DNA of 64,000 nucleotides from contig OX419762.1 of assembly GCA_948567375.1 (NCBI GenBank), positions 58,385,034 through 58,449,033 of the forward strand. Reading direction: 5' to 3'. The stretch's first letter is position 1. The number at the start of each line of letters is the position of its first letter. The DNA comes from Lunularia cruciata (Eukaryota > Streptophyta > Marchantiopsida > Lunulariales > Lunulariaceae). Shown piece by piece: positions 45,677 to 55,908 of this stretch. Both the position numbers and the translations under genes were made by a program. The notes beneath the pieces are model-generated. The model had not been told where the DNA came from, ran no database searches, and saw only the letters and a program-made list of their open reading frames with translations.

Positions 45677-46263
45677 GTTTCCAAGATGAATCTAAACACT
45701 CAAACATGTTTTTTGTTGCTCTCAAACTCCTCATGCATGAGATCTCAACTCAGCAGAATTGACCCTTCCTCACAATTTCACTCAAATCTCTCAACTTAAT
45801 TATGAAAGTCCTCTGAAATCTTGCACACTTGATAAAAACTCTAAGATGTCTCACTCTACAAAATTTCAGATCTTTTCATCAGGCCATTTGGCCTAGACAC
45901 CTTTCTATTTAACACCTTTCAATTTAACACACATATTTCAGATTTGGTCTGAAAACCACCCCCTTCACTTCAAAAACTCATAACTTGTTGTGCAAGAATG
46001 ATCTTTCTCTAATTTATGTGGCAGCAAGTAGAATACAATGCATTGAATTGTCTTAAAAAATTTCAGGATAATTCACTGAAAATTGAAAAAATGGCAGACA
46101 CTGTACAATTTTCCAAAGAGCATGCAGTTGCGGGAGCAGTTTACCCTATCAACTTTCAAATTCTAGCCCAATGCACATAGTAGCCTCCTTTTGCCTAATG
46201 TAGAATTGAATGCAGAACATTATCTTGCCTTCTAGAGAGGTCTTGGAAATAGAACCAAAAATG
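45677..46263 (-). other. BETA leader, B2
   Basis: No coding region is supported here. The LTR-proximal minus strand (CATTTTTGGTTCTATTTCC) should hold the primer site, but I cannot assign the tRNA. The same stretch occurs in B1. Confidence 0.55.
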
Positions 46264-46952
46264 TGAGTCGGCCTGTCTCTCACTCAAGATAAACCTCTGA
46301 TGGCTATTATAGTAGCGCACCATGGACTAAGAAGGCAATGAACCCCAACTCCATCATACTCTTCCAAGGCTAACACTTTAAGACTCAAGACATTGCTTAC
46401 TAAAGAACTCAATGAGAGAGAGATAGTTGCAAATGAAAGGATGATGAGTACCTCCTCACCCCTCATTTATATACTTGTGAAATAGTTACGTACCAAAGTT
46501 ATTAATTACCGCAGTAACTCAAGTTACTAGAATAAAAGTCAAGTAAAGTCAAAAAGTAGAAAATAATATCCATTCACATGGGCATATTCCACTAGCATGT
46601 GATCTTATCTTGACCCAACCACTAAGTCAAGGATTCCTTCACATGAGCTATCCTTGGACTATAGAAGAATCCAAAACAAAAAGGCTTGCGGGCCTAAGAG
46701 TTCTCAACTCTTTCCTCAAAGCCAAACACTTAGGAATAATACCAAGTCAACACACTAGAATCCAAAATAGTGGTGCTCATCTTTTCTACTTCCTCTAAAG
46801 TAAGGTCCCTTCTATCTTAACTATGACTAACTTTAGCTAATCATGACTAATGTAAAACCATCCTTTATCTCTATATAAATAATATCTCTCAAGTACTTGT
46901 AATACCAAGCTAAATATCACAATACCACACACATGCACAAATGGGTGTTACA
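46264..46952 (-). repeat. 5' LTR of BETA copy B2
   Basis: This 689 bp LTR runs TGAGTCGG...GGTGTTACA. In element sense a TATA box GTATATAAATGAGG lies near 46462-46482, about 480 bp into the LTR, marking the likely U3/R boundary. A second TATA-like TATTTATATAG is near 46870-46885. Confidence 0.92.
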
Positions 46953-47010
46953 AGTCCTACTAACTTCATCACTAAACTCCATATTGTTGCATAAACTCCC
47001 TATTATTACA
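46953..47010 (-). repeat. ALPHA LTR shared by A2 and A4, right part
   Basis: This piece completes the LTR begun at 39072. Its end is a 19 bp tandem duplication (46973-46991 TAAACTCCATATTGTTGCA and 46992-47010 TAAACTCCCTATTATTACA). The ALPHA purine tract (minus GGGGAATA) starts at 47011. The same LTR is thus the 5' LTR of A2 (primer site on its left) and the 3' LTR of A4 (purine tract on its right). Confidence 0.8.
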
Positions 47011-48598
47011 TATTCCCCTATCACTAGTTGGTGACATCCTCGTCACCGTAGAAGCTTCCAACTCTTTGATGGTTATTTGTGGATTGTTGAGATGAGAAGA
47101 GGCTCCCAAGTGGCATCATAGAGGGTACACTTTCCAAAGGACTTTGTACTCAATATGTTGTTGGTGGCCATGTTGAATGCGGGAACTTGCAAGGATACAA
47201 TTGACTTAATAGTCCTCATGATTGTTGATAGGGATGGGAGAAGGAAGGGGTTGGACACAAGAAGAAAAGGAAGATGGATTAGAAAAAAAAAATTTTAACT
47301 TGGAAATATGAAAGACAAGGCGGATTCATATATGACAAGGCAAGGCAAGTCAAGTTAATAAGCAACATGAGAAATAATTTGAATGACATCAAATGGACCT
47401 ATCCAATTAAGAGCAAGTTTATGAAGTTGGCAATTTTGAGCAACAAGGAGATGAGATGTGACTTGTTGTAAGGATTGGGATATTATGGTAAAGAAGGTGG
47501 AGGTACAAGGGATATTAAATGGAGGAGGAGCAAGAAGGGAAGTTGAAACAAGGGAGTCTTGGCCAAAATTAAGGAAGAAAGGAGAGAATTTGACACTTGC
47601 ATGCTTGAAATTATTGTATGCAGATAACAATTGCAAGACATTCATCTTAATTGGTATGGTGAACATTGAAAAAGGTAAAAAATATATCTTCCAAGGTGTG
47701 ATTTTAATGTTTAGTTCATCTTTTAGTTTGAGGATGATAGTCCATGGACAAAGCAAGCTTGGTACTGAGTAGGTAGAAAAGTGCTTGCCAAAATTTTCCA
47801 ATATCAAAGATCATAGTTGGAGATGAATACACAAGGCATCCCATGATGCTTGAAGACATTGTCAAAGTAGATATATTGGAACATCCACTATATCAAAAGT
47901 TGGTGCCAAATGTATTTGCTTACTAAACTTAACAAAAAACACCATGATTGCTATGTGACCTTGCTTTGTCTTGGGAAAGGATGTGATAAGATCTAAACTC
48001 ACATGTTCCCATCAAGCAAATGGGATGAGAAGAGGTTGAAGGAGTCCACTTGGTTTTTGGTTTTTGGCCTTGTTGCATTGGTAGCTCTCACAAGATCAGA
48101 CAAATTTTGAATCTCTTGTTCCATGTTGGGCCACCACCATTAAGTTTATAGAGTACCCAAGGTCTTATCCACACCTATGTGACCAATGATTAGTGTGTCA
48201 TGGGCTTCTTGAAGGTGCACAAGTCATAGATCACCCTTGGCTGGAACATAGATCCAGTTCTCATAGAATAGAGGCCTTCCTTGAATGAGAATGTGTTGTA
48301 TTCCTTGGTGTGTTGCAAGACAACTTTGTACCATTTGAAAGAAGAGGTCTTGTTGTAAAGCGGTCCTAAAATTAATTTGGCCTTTTGAGTCAAATGACAT
48401 TATTGTAATTGCCATCATGATGAGGGGAAGAATCCCCAAATCAGATCATTATGATAGGGCATCAAGGATGACACGGAACCCACTAGGTTTGTAATAAATT
48501 TTGATATCAAACAAATTTGGTTATTCCTCCCATCAATGATATTGACTCTTCATGTTCTCCAAATGTAATGTCTGCAATAAGGGTTTGTGATTGGTTCA
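47011..48598 (-). mobile_element. ALPHA chromovirus copy A4, 3' internal part
   Basis: From the purine tract rightward the minus strand holds: a degraded chromodomain (47040-47240); the integrase C-terminal and core (47240-48150), with a deletion near 47425 that joins the GPF region to sequence near LLVAQNCQ; the zinc region (48150-48400); and RNase H (48400-48598). It stops at 48598 where A5 inserted, and should continue right of A5 beyond the window. It is more diverged than the other ALPHA copies. Confidence 0.8.
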
Positions 48599-49010
48599 TG
48601 TAAAAGACCGAGACCAAGGAGAGAAATAGAAGAATGGAAACTCACATTAGGACACTTGAATGTGGGAAAACTCCAAATGCCTAGCATGAACTCTAGCTTT
48701 AGTATTTATAGGTAGCAAACAAGGCCCTTGAGAAGCTTCTCAAGAAGCTTCCTCAAGCCACTTTCTTAGAGTGCAAGCCAAGTTAACTAGGAAGCTTCTC
48801 AAGAAGCTTCCTTCTAGAAGCCATCTACTTGGCATGCAAGCTAAGCTAGTTGGAAGCTTCTAGAAGCTACTTACTTGAGGTGCAAGCTAAGCTAGCCGGG
48901 AAGCTTCCCAAGAAGCTTCCTAGATACTTCCAGAATATTCTAGGCTAATTTGTCTTATGTACTACTTCATTAGCCCGATTAACTTTGTTGCTAAACTCCA
49001 TATTGTTATA
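48599..49010 (-). repeat. 3' LTR of ALPHA copy A5
   Basis: This 412 bp LTR has ends TGTAAAAG...TTGTTATA (final CA changed to TA). It has several GAAGCTTC blocks, the three-unit heat-shock element CTTCCAGAATATTC, and a TATTTATAGG (TATA box on minus). Confidence 0.9.
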
Positions 49011-50343
49011 TATTCCCCTTCCACTAGTTAGTGATGTCTTCATCGCCAATGAAGCTTCAAGTTCCTGGATAGCCGTCTATGCATTTTAGAGGTGAGAAAG
49101 AGGTTCCCATGTGGCATCATGAAGGGAATACTCTTTCCAAAGGACCCTTGTACTCCATATGGTGGTGATGTCCTCATTGAATATGGCGATGCGCAAGGAT
49201 ACAATCAACTTTGTACTCCTCATGATCATTGATAGGGATAGAAAGAAGGGGAGGTTGGACTTGAGAAGAAAAGGAAGAGGGGTTAGGAACAAAGGGTTTC
49301 AACTTGGAAACATGAAAGACAGGATGGATATGCATGTGACAAGGCAAGGCAAGTTGATAGCAACAAGAGAGACAATTTGGGTGATATCAAAGGGTCTTAT
49401 CCAATTAGAGGCAAGTTTACAAACTTGGGTATCAAGTAGGAGAGGGAGGTTACTAAAGGATAGCATGACTTTATCACCAACTTCAAAGGTGAGATCATGA
49501 CAATGGTGGTCCGCATATTGTTTTTGGCAATTCTGAGCAACAAGGAGGTGAGACTTGGCTTGTTGGAGAGATTAGGATATAATGGTCAAGAATGTGGAAG
49601 TATGAGGAACTTGAGATGGGAGGGGAGCAAGAGGAGAATCTGGAACAAGTGGATCTTGGCCAAAATTGAGAAAGAAATGAAAAAATCCAATGCTTGCCTA
49701 TTTGGAATTGTTGTAGGTAAATTTTGCGGCTGCAAGACATTCATCCTAATTGGTATGATGGACATTGACAAAGGCACACAACATATCCTCAAATGTACAA
49801 TTGCACGTTTGGTTTGTCCATCAATTTGAGGATAATAGGCCGTGGAGAAAGCAAGCTTGGTGCTGAGTATTTGGAAGAGTGCTTGCCAATACTTCTTGGT
49901 AAATCAAGGATCACGGTTGGAGATGAGTACATGTAGCATCCCATGATGCTTGAAGAAATTGTTGAAGTACATTTGTGCTAAGGTTGGAGCATCCATGGTA
50001 TCACAGGTTGGTGCCAAGTGAATTTGCTTACTAAGCTTATCTACAAACACCACGATTGCGATGTGTCCTTGTTTTGTCTTTGGCAAGGATGTGATGAGAT
50101 CCAAGCTCACATGCTCCTTGCGAGTGGATGGAACGATGAGTGGTTGAAGGAGTCCACTTGGCTTCTGGTTGCTGGCCTTATTATGTTGGCAGCTCTCATA
50201 CGATCGGACAACTTCTCAAATTCTCCACCATTGACGTTGGAGGGTACCCAAGGTCTTGTCCACACCCATGTGACCAGCGATGGGTTAATCATGGGCTTCT
50301 TGAAGGCGCACAAGTCAAAGATCACCTTTAGCTAGAACATAGA
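49011..50343 (-). pseudogene. ALPHA chromodomain and integrase, A5
   Basis: The chromodomain end reads WKEYSLHDATWEPLSHL (49086-49140), with the Gly of WKGY changed to Glu. The core contains SLDLITSLPKTKQGHIAIVVFVDKL (first Asp) and LISNRDP (second site, Asp to Asn). Frameshifts separate the blocks. A6 entered at 50343, just before the zinc module, and a short remainder follows DELTA at 63556. Confidence 0.82.
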
Positions 50344-50766
50344 TGTAAAAGACCAAAATCGAGGAGAGAAATAGGAGAATGGAAACTCACATTGGGACAC
50401 TTGAATGAGGGAAAACTCTGAATGCCTAGCATGAGCTACGGCCTTGGTATTTATAGGTAGCATACAAGACCCTTGAAGCTTCTCAAGAAGCTTCCTTGAG
50501 CCGCTTTCTTGGAGTGCAAGCCAAGTTAACTAGGAAGCTTCTCAAGAAGCTTCCTTCTATAAGCCGCCTACTTGGCGTGCAAGCTAAGCTAGTTAGAGGC
50601 TTCTAGAAGCTTCCTTCTAGAAGCTACCTGCTTAGGGCGCAAGTTAACTAGTTGGGAAGCTTCCTAAGAAGCTTCTTAGATGCTTCTAGAATATTCTAGG
50701 CTATTTCGTCTTATTCTCTACTTCGTAAGCCCGACTAACTTTGTCACTAAACTCCATATTGTTACA
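50344..50766 (-). repeat. 3' LTR of ALPHA copy A6
   Basis: This 423 bp LTR has TG...CA ends, followed on the right by the purine tract (minus GGCGGGGGAATA). It carries the same heat-shock-element array as the 5' LTR, with a few point changes (for example GAGGCTTC for GAAGCTTC). Confidence 0.95.
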
Positions 50767-50780
50767 TATTCCCCCGCCGC
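50767..50780 (-). other. Polypurine tract of A6
   Basis: The minus strand reads GCGGCGGGGGAATA directly before the 3' LTR. The same GGGGAATA core is seen in A3, A4 and A5. Confidence 0.8.
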
Positions 50781-50832
50781 TAGTTGGTGACGTCCTCGTC
50801 GCCAATGAAGCTTCAAATTCCTTGATGGCCAT

Positions 50833-51867
50833 CTATGCATTCTGGAGGTGAGAAAGAGGTTCCCATGTGGCATCATGAAGGGGATACCCTTTCCAAAGGA
50901 CCTTGTACTCTGTATATTGGCAACGGCCTTGTTGAATATGGCGACGCGCAAGGATACGATCAACTTCGTACTCCTCATGATCATTGATAGGGACAGGAAG
51001 AGGGGGAGGTTGGACTCGAGAGGAAAAGGAAGAATGGTTAGGAACAAAGGGTTTCAACTTGGAAACATGAAAGACAGGATGGATACGCATGTGACAAGGT
51101 AAGGCAAGACGATAAGCAACATGAGAGATAATGTGGGTGATATCAAAGGGTCCTATCCAATTAGGAGCAAGTTTACGAACTTGGGTATCAAGTGGGAGAG
51201 GGAGGTTACTAGAGGATAGCATGACTTTATCACCAAATTCAAAGGTGAGATCACGACGATGATGGTCTGCATATTGTTTTTGGTGATTCTGAGTAACAAG
51301 GAGGTGAGATTTGGCTTGTTGGAGAGATTGGGATATAGTGGTCAAGAATGTAGAAGTATGGTGAACCTGAGAGGAAGGGGGAGCAAGAAGAGAATCTAGA
51401 ACAAGCGGATCTTGGCCAAAATTGAGAAAGAAGGGAGAAAATCTAGTGCTTGCCTGTTTGGAATTGTTATAGGCAAATTCTGCAGCTGCAAGACATTCAT
51501 CCCAGTTGGTATGGTGGACATTGACAAAGGCCCGCAACATATCCTCCAATGTACGATTGGCGCGTTCGGTTTGTCCATCAGTTTGAGGATGATAGGCCGT
51601 GGACAAAGCAAGCTTGGTGCCGAGTATCTGGAAGAGTGCTTGCCAAAACTTCCCGGTAAATCGAGGATCACGGTCGGAGATGAGTACACGTGGCATCCCA
51701 TGATGCTTGAATAAATTGTCGAAGTAGATTTGCACTAAGGTTGGAGCATCCACGGTATCACAGGTTGGTGCCAAGTGGATTTGCTTGCTAAGCTTATCCA
51801 CAAACACCACAATTGCGGTGTGTCCTTGTTTTGTCTTTGGCAAGGATGTGATGAGATCCAAGCTCAC
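50833..51867 (-). CDS. ALPHA integrase core, GPF module and chromodomain, A6
   Basis: This 344-codon open frame has the core acids SLDLITSLPK (Asp), LISDRDPRFTG (Asp) and GQTERANRTLED (Glu), all intact. The GPF module (WIGPFDITHII) follows, then HPVFHVSKLKPF. The C-terminal 46 residues are a chromodomain: EYEVDRILARR, TEYKVLWKGYPLHDATWEPL. The aromatic residues expected for a methyl-lysine cage (Tyr of EYEV, Trp and Tyr of WKGY) are present. A nonsense codon right after QNA removes about 20 residues compared with A3, and a TGA near 51980 cuts it off from upstream pol. Known role: cDNA insertion, with targeting to methylated H3 chromatin. Confidence 0.88.
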   Translation of the reverse strand: MSLDLITSLPKTKQGHTAIVVFVDKLSKQIHLAPTCDTVDAPTLVQIYFDNLFKHHGMPRVLISDRDPRFTGKFWQALFQILGTKLALSTAYHPQTDGQTERANRTLEDMLRAFVNVHHTNWDECLAAAEFAYNNSKQASTRFSPFFLNFGQDPLVLDSLLAPPSSQVHHTSTFLTTISQSLQQAKSHLLVTQNHQKQYADHHRRDLTFEFGDKVMLSSSNLPLPLDTQVRKLAPNWIGPFDITHIISHVAYRLALPCHMRIHPVFHVSKLKPFVPNHSSFSSRVQPPPLPVPINDHEEYEVDRILARRHIQQGRCQYTEYKVLWKGYPLHDATWEPLSHLQNA

Positions 51868-52316
51868 ATGCTCCCAACGAGCAGATGGAATGGCGAGTGG
51901 TTGAAGGAGTCTACTAGGCTTTTGGTTGCTGGCCTTGTTCCGTTGGCAACTCCCACATGATCGGACAAAGTCTCAAACATCTCGTGTCATGTTGGGCCAC
52001 CACCATTGGCGTTGGAGGGTGCCCAAGGTCTTGTCCACTCCCATGTGACCAGCTATTGGTAAATCATGGGCTTCTTGAAGGCGCACAAGTCGAAGATTAC
52101 CTTTGGCTGGAACATAGATCTGGTCTTCATGGAATAAAAGGCCTTCCTTGAAGGAGAAGGTGTTGTATTCCTTGTCGCGTGCTGTCAGACGACCGTGTAC
52201 CATTTGGAAGAAGGATCTTGCTGTAGATCTAACCAAAACTCGTAATGAATCTTGGGATCAATCGACACCGTCGTAATTGCTACCGCAATGAGAGGAAGAG
52301 ACTTCAAATCAGGTCG
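51868..52316 (-). pseudogene. ALPHA integrase zinc-binding domain, A6
   Basis: The 87-codon open piece (52236-51973) carries GRLTARDKEYNTFSFKEGLLF and the zinc module HDLPIAGHMGVDKTLGTLQRQWWWPNM. A TGA replaces the expected Trp near 51980. The CGSCQRNKA block follows it. Confidence 0.82.
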
Positions 52317-52935
52317 TCATGATAGAGCATCAAGGATGACATGGAACCGACCTGGTTTGTACTCAAGTTTGATGTTGAACAATTGGAGTTGCTCTTCCCA
52401 TCGATGATGCCGACTCTTCATGTGCTCTAAGTGTAAGGTCTGCAACAATGGCTTGTGATCAGTTTGCATGATCACCTGTTTCCCCAAGAGATAATGCCTC
52501 CATACCTTGGTGGCATATACCATTGCAAGTTGTTCCCGATCTTGAGCAAAGTAATTTCTTTCAGCTGTATTTAGTCGGCAAGACACAAAGGCAATAGGAT
52601 GTAGTCCATCTGGAAATTCTTGTTGCAACATAGCTCCAATTGTAAAGTTAGAAGCATCAAAATCAACCACACAAGGTAGTTGAGGATCATATGGTTGAAG
52701 AATGGGTCTTGAAGACACCATATGCTTTAACTTCTTGAATGCTTCTTCATGCTTGGTGGTCCATTGGAAGCTCAAGTTCTTTCCCAAGAGGTTAGTCAAT
52801 GGTGCAGCCACGTGAGCATAATAGTGGATGAACCGTCGGTAAAAACTGGCCAATCCATTGAATGCTTGTACTTCGGTAGCATCCTTTGAGGTAGGCCAAT
52901 CAGTAATGGTCTTGATCTTCTCTTCTTCCATCTTG
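52317..52935 (-). CDS. ALPHA RT connection and RNase H, A6
   Basis: A 204-codon open frame contains FNGLASFYRRFIHYYAHVAAPL, then RNase H catalytic blocks VVDFDASNFTIGAMLQ (Asp), LNTAERNYFAQDREQLAMVY (Glu region) and MQTDHKPLLQTLH (Asp). It ends GRFHVILDALS. A stop at 52946 separates it from RT. It is otherwise intact. Confidence 0.86.
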
Positions 52936-53763
52936 ATCCCCTCTGATTAGATCTTATGACCCAAGAAGGTAACCTCCTTCTGCCAAAAAGCACACTTTGA
53001 CTTCTTGCAATAAAATTTCCACTATTGTAGTCGTCTTAGGACTTCCCGTACATGATTCCTATGTTCTGCCTCTGTCCTACTATAGATTAAGATATCATCT
53101 AAGAACACTACCACGGACTGATCCAATAGTCCCTCCAACACTCGATGCATCTGATCCATGAAGACTGCTAGAGCATTAGTGAGTCCAAAAAGGTAGAACT
53201 CTCCACTCAAAATGTCCATACCTTGTGCAAAAGGCAGTCTTTTGCACGTCCTCTCCTTCAATAGGAATTTGCCAATAGCCGCTACGAAGATCTAGCTTGG
53301 ACAAGTAGCGTGCTCCACTTAATTGATCAAGCAAGTCATCGATCCGAGGCAAGGGATATGCATTCTTCACGGTTTGCTTATTGAGCCCACGGTAATCGAT
53401 ACATAAACGAAGGCCTCCATCCTTCTTTGGAACAAATAGTACCGGTGCTCCCCAAGGAGAGGTACTATGTCGTATGAAATCCTTCTCCAACAACTCTGTA
53501 AGTGTTGTTCGTAACTCCTCCAACTCCTTTGGTGAGAGCCAATAGATTGGTCTACTCACTGGAGTACTCCCTGGCAATAACTCGATCTTGAAGGGCATAC
53601 CTTGATCAGAGGGTAATCCCTTTGGCAGATCATCCGGAAACACATCTGCAAACTCTTGAACTATCCGATCAACCGTTGCTTGATGTGGCACTTGGCCCTC
53701 CTCAGATTTTTCTTGTGCAATCGGCTTGATCCACACCGCGAATACAGACGTATCTTCCTCCAA
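52936..53763 (-). pseudogene. ALPHA reverse transcriptase, A6
   Basis: A 195-codon open frame (53763-53176) covers the end of the linker, [91 protein letters not shown] (motif A) and VLPF. One base insertion at about 53190 shifts frame. Motif B ([11 protein letters not shown]) and motif C ([15 protein letters not shown]) continue in 53261-53022. Confidence 0.88.
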
Positions 53764-53935
53764 AGCTCACTCTATGGCTGCTTCATTAACAAACTTCCCT
53801 TCTAGGGACTCATCTCTCTTCCAAGCTTGCTCCATGGTTGCCTTCCTGGCAAACTTCCCATCTTGGGACTCATCTCCCTTCCAGATTTGCTCTATGGCTA
53901 CCTTCTCAACAAACTTCCCATCTTGGGACTGACTA
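53764..53935 (-). repeat. Protease-RT linker with three 60 bp coding repeats, A6
   Basis: Three consecutive 20-residue units begin SQDGKFVEK, SQDGKFARK and SLEGKFVNE on the minus strand, followed by a stop and [14 protein letters not shown]. This copy gives the clearest view of the repeat. Confidence 0.78.
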
Positions 53936-54370
53936 TTCTTAGGTGTCTTACTCAGAGGTGCCAGACAACCTAATCGGAAATTCCTACCTTGGTGTTGTAC
54001 TTGAATTTGACGTTGGTTCCAATCAAATTGAACCTTATGACGTTCAAGCCAAGGTAGACCCAGAATGATATCATAGTGTAGAGGTGCCACTATAAACCTC
54101 ATACACTCTAAATACTCCTTCCAATCTTGAAGGTAACAGGATGCGAGGTGTAGAATGCAGATCCTTTTCCACCATCATCAAACTACTTCCAATCACTAGC
54201 TTGATAGGAATACCCAATTCCTTTGCTACTTGCATAGACATGCAATTCTCTGAACTTCCAGAATCAACCAAAATCCTACAACCCCGATTAGATATCATAC
54301 CTTGCAAGTGAAGTAGACCTGCATAGGTCAAGCTTTCAATCCCATTGGAACTAATCAAGCTCCCGGTAGG
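53936..54370 (-). pseudogene. ALPHA aspartic protease, A6
   Basis: Two overlapping frames (54358-54071 and 54102-53767) carry ILVDSGSSENCMSMQVAKELGIPI (DSG intact) and RFIVAPLHYDIILGLPWLERHKVQFDW. Small deletions near 54170 and 54120 shift the frame between them. Confidence 0.83.
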
Positions 54371-55284
54371 TGGCTCAAAATCTCCTACTAGGATTCTTCG
54401 TTTCCCTGATCATTCCGCTCCACAACCTCCACTTGGGCAACTTGTCGAGGTCATCCATTCTTGAGTGGACATTCAACAATGCGATGTCCAACTTGGCGAC
54501 AATAAAAGCAACCTCCATTTTGTCGTAATCTTTCTCTATCTGCTGTGCCAAGTGGTCTTTGTTGGATAGCATCAATCTCCATTGGTACCGGTTCTTCCAC
54601 TCGTGGCACTGGTAGGTTTTGTGTAGGTCGAGGTCGAGACCAAGTTGTTGCAACTAGGGAATCAAAACGCTCAGCCAATTGCATGGCTTCTTCTACATTT
54701 TGTGGTTCTTGCATGGTCACCTCCAATCTGGTTTGTGACTTCAATCCTTGCACAAATCGATCCAGAACTTCACCTTCTTGGATATTTGGAATTTGCATGA
54801 TGATATTCTGAAATTATGTGATGTAGCTTCTCATTGAGCCAATCTGCCTCAACTCTGCCAATTTATCTCGTGCAGCTCGGGTGGCATTTATAGTCTGAAA
54901 TCGACCAAGTATTGCATCCTTGAATTCTGCCCGTGTCAAAATTGGTGTAACAATTTGTCGTTCAGCTCTTTCCACTCGGAATCGCCACCAAAGTTTTGCC
55001 ACGCCATCCAATTGGCTAGAAGCCATGAGAATTTGTTTCCTCTCATCTTGAAGATTGGTGGCTTCAAAGTAACGTTCACAATCAAACACAAAATTCTCCA
55101 CTGTGCCTAGAAGATTCTTGCCTTCAAACACCTTGGGTTTTGGGAATTGCATGCGATCTTCTCCATCTCAAATTGGCGCTCTGTCTACTTGTTCTCGTCG
55201 TTGCTGGTCTTGTTCATCCAACAATCAAGTAAGATGCTCAATTTGTTGTTGCATTGCAAGGATAACATCCGGTATTGCCACCAT
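54371..55284 (-). pseudogene. ALPHA gag, A6
   Basis: The start at 55284 (MVAIPDVILAMQQQIEHLT) is 271 bp inside the 5' LTR. A stop at about 55225 precedes a long open stretch. It reads MQFPKPKVFEGKNLLGTVENF, DGVAKLWWRFRVERAERQI, ATRAARDKLAELRQIGSMRSYIT, then QIPNIQEGEVLDRFVQGLKS and the CCHC knuckle CFYCRQVGHRIVEC at about 54513-54472. It encodes the capsid/nucleocapsid of the particle. Confidence 0.85.
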
Positions 55285-55543
55285 CGCTTCTACTCTATTC
55301 CACTACCCTCAATTTATCTAGTTGATTAACACATAGATATAACACGTCAACCGTTCTCCATAGGTTACAATTGGAAGTATCAAGGGTTCCTCTGACACGG
55401 TGATCATATGTAGAAAATCCTACCCAAAGCGTGAGGTGATGAATTGTGTGAACTGAAGCTTTGGTAATATCTAGACATGAAAGTCCTAATGGTTTGGCGG
55501 AAGCGGATTTGGTGGTCCATAAATTCCATCCATCCCATTCATG

Positions 55544-55555
55544 CTCTGATACCAA
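55544..55555 (-). other. Primer binding site of A6, tRNA-iMet type
   Basis: The minus strand reads TTGGTATCAGAGC next to the 5' LTR, an unmutated plant initiator-Met primer site. Confidence 0.88.
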
Positions 55556-55659
55556 TGTAAAAGACCAAAACCAAGGAGAGAAATAGGAGAATGGAAACTC
55601 CCATTGGGACACTTGAATGAGGGAAAACTCCAAATGCCTAGCATGAGCTTTGGCCTTGG

Positions 55660-55667
55660 TATTTATA
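55660..55667 (-). promoter_or_regulatory. TATA box of ALPHA LTR promoter (A6)
   Basis: The minus strand CTATAAATACC follows the heat-shock-element array and is the same as in A3. Confidence 0.8.
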
Positions 55668-55689
55668 GGTAGCATACAAGACCCTTAAA

Positions 55690-55908
55690 GCTTCTCAAGA
55701 AGCTTCCTTGAGCCGCTTTCTTGGAGTGCAAGCCAAGTTAACTAGGAAGCTTCTCAAGAAGCTTTCTTCTAGAAGCCGCCTACTTGGCGTGCAAGCTAAG
55801 CTAGTTAGAAGCTTCTAGAAGCTTCCTTCTAGAAGCTACCTGCTTAGGGCACAAGTTAACTAGTTGGGAAGCTTCCTAAGAAGCTTCTTAGACGCTTCTA
55901 GAATATTC
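55690..55908 (-). promoter_or_regulatory. Heat-shock-element array in ALPHA U3 (A6)
   Basis: Perfect alternating GAA/TTC pentamers are seen: TTC 55896, GAA 55901, TTC 55906 (three units) and GAA 55808, TTC 55813, GAA 55818, TTC 55823 (four units). Further GAAGCTTC pairs lie at about 55865-55890, 55745-55775 and 55690-55715. Three or more contiguous inverted nGAAn units are the established binding site for trimeric heat-shock factor. The array ends roughly 25 bp upstream of the TATA box, a normal promoter position. The response to heat is inferred. Confidence 0.75.

Larger units (their letters stand above)
39439..46952 (-). mobile_element. BETA Ty3/gypsy copy B2, full-length 7.5 kb
   Basis: This is a minus-strand element with LTRs 39439-40126 (3') and 46264-46952 (5'), which differ by about 22 positions by eye (near 3%). 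Reading leftward: an extra CCHC ORF, gag, protease, acidic linker, RT (FIDDFCVYG), RNase H and integrase with a GPF module. There is no chromodomain. It is inserted in an ALPHA LTR, which continues on both sides. The flanks AGCCTC and AGTCCT suggest a degraded target duplication. Internal frames carry only a few defects. Confidence 0.92.
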
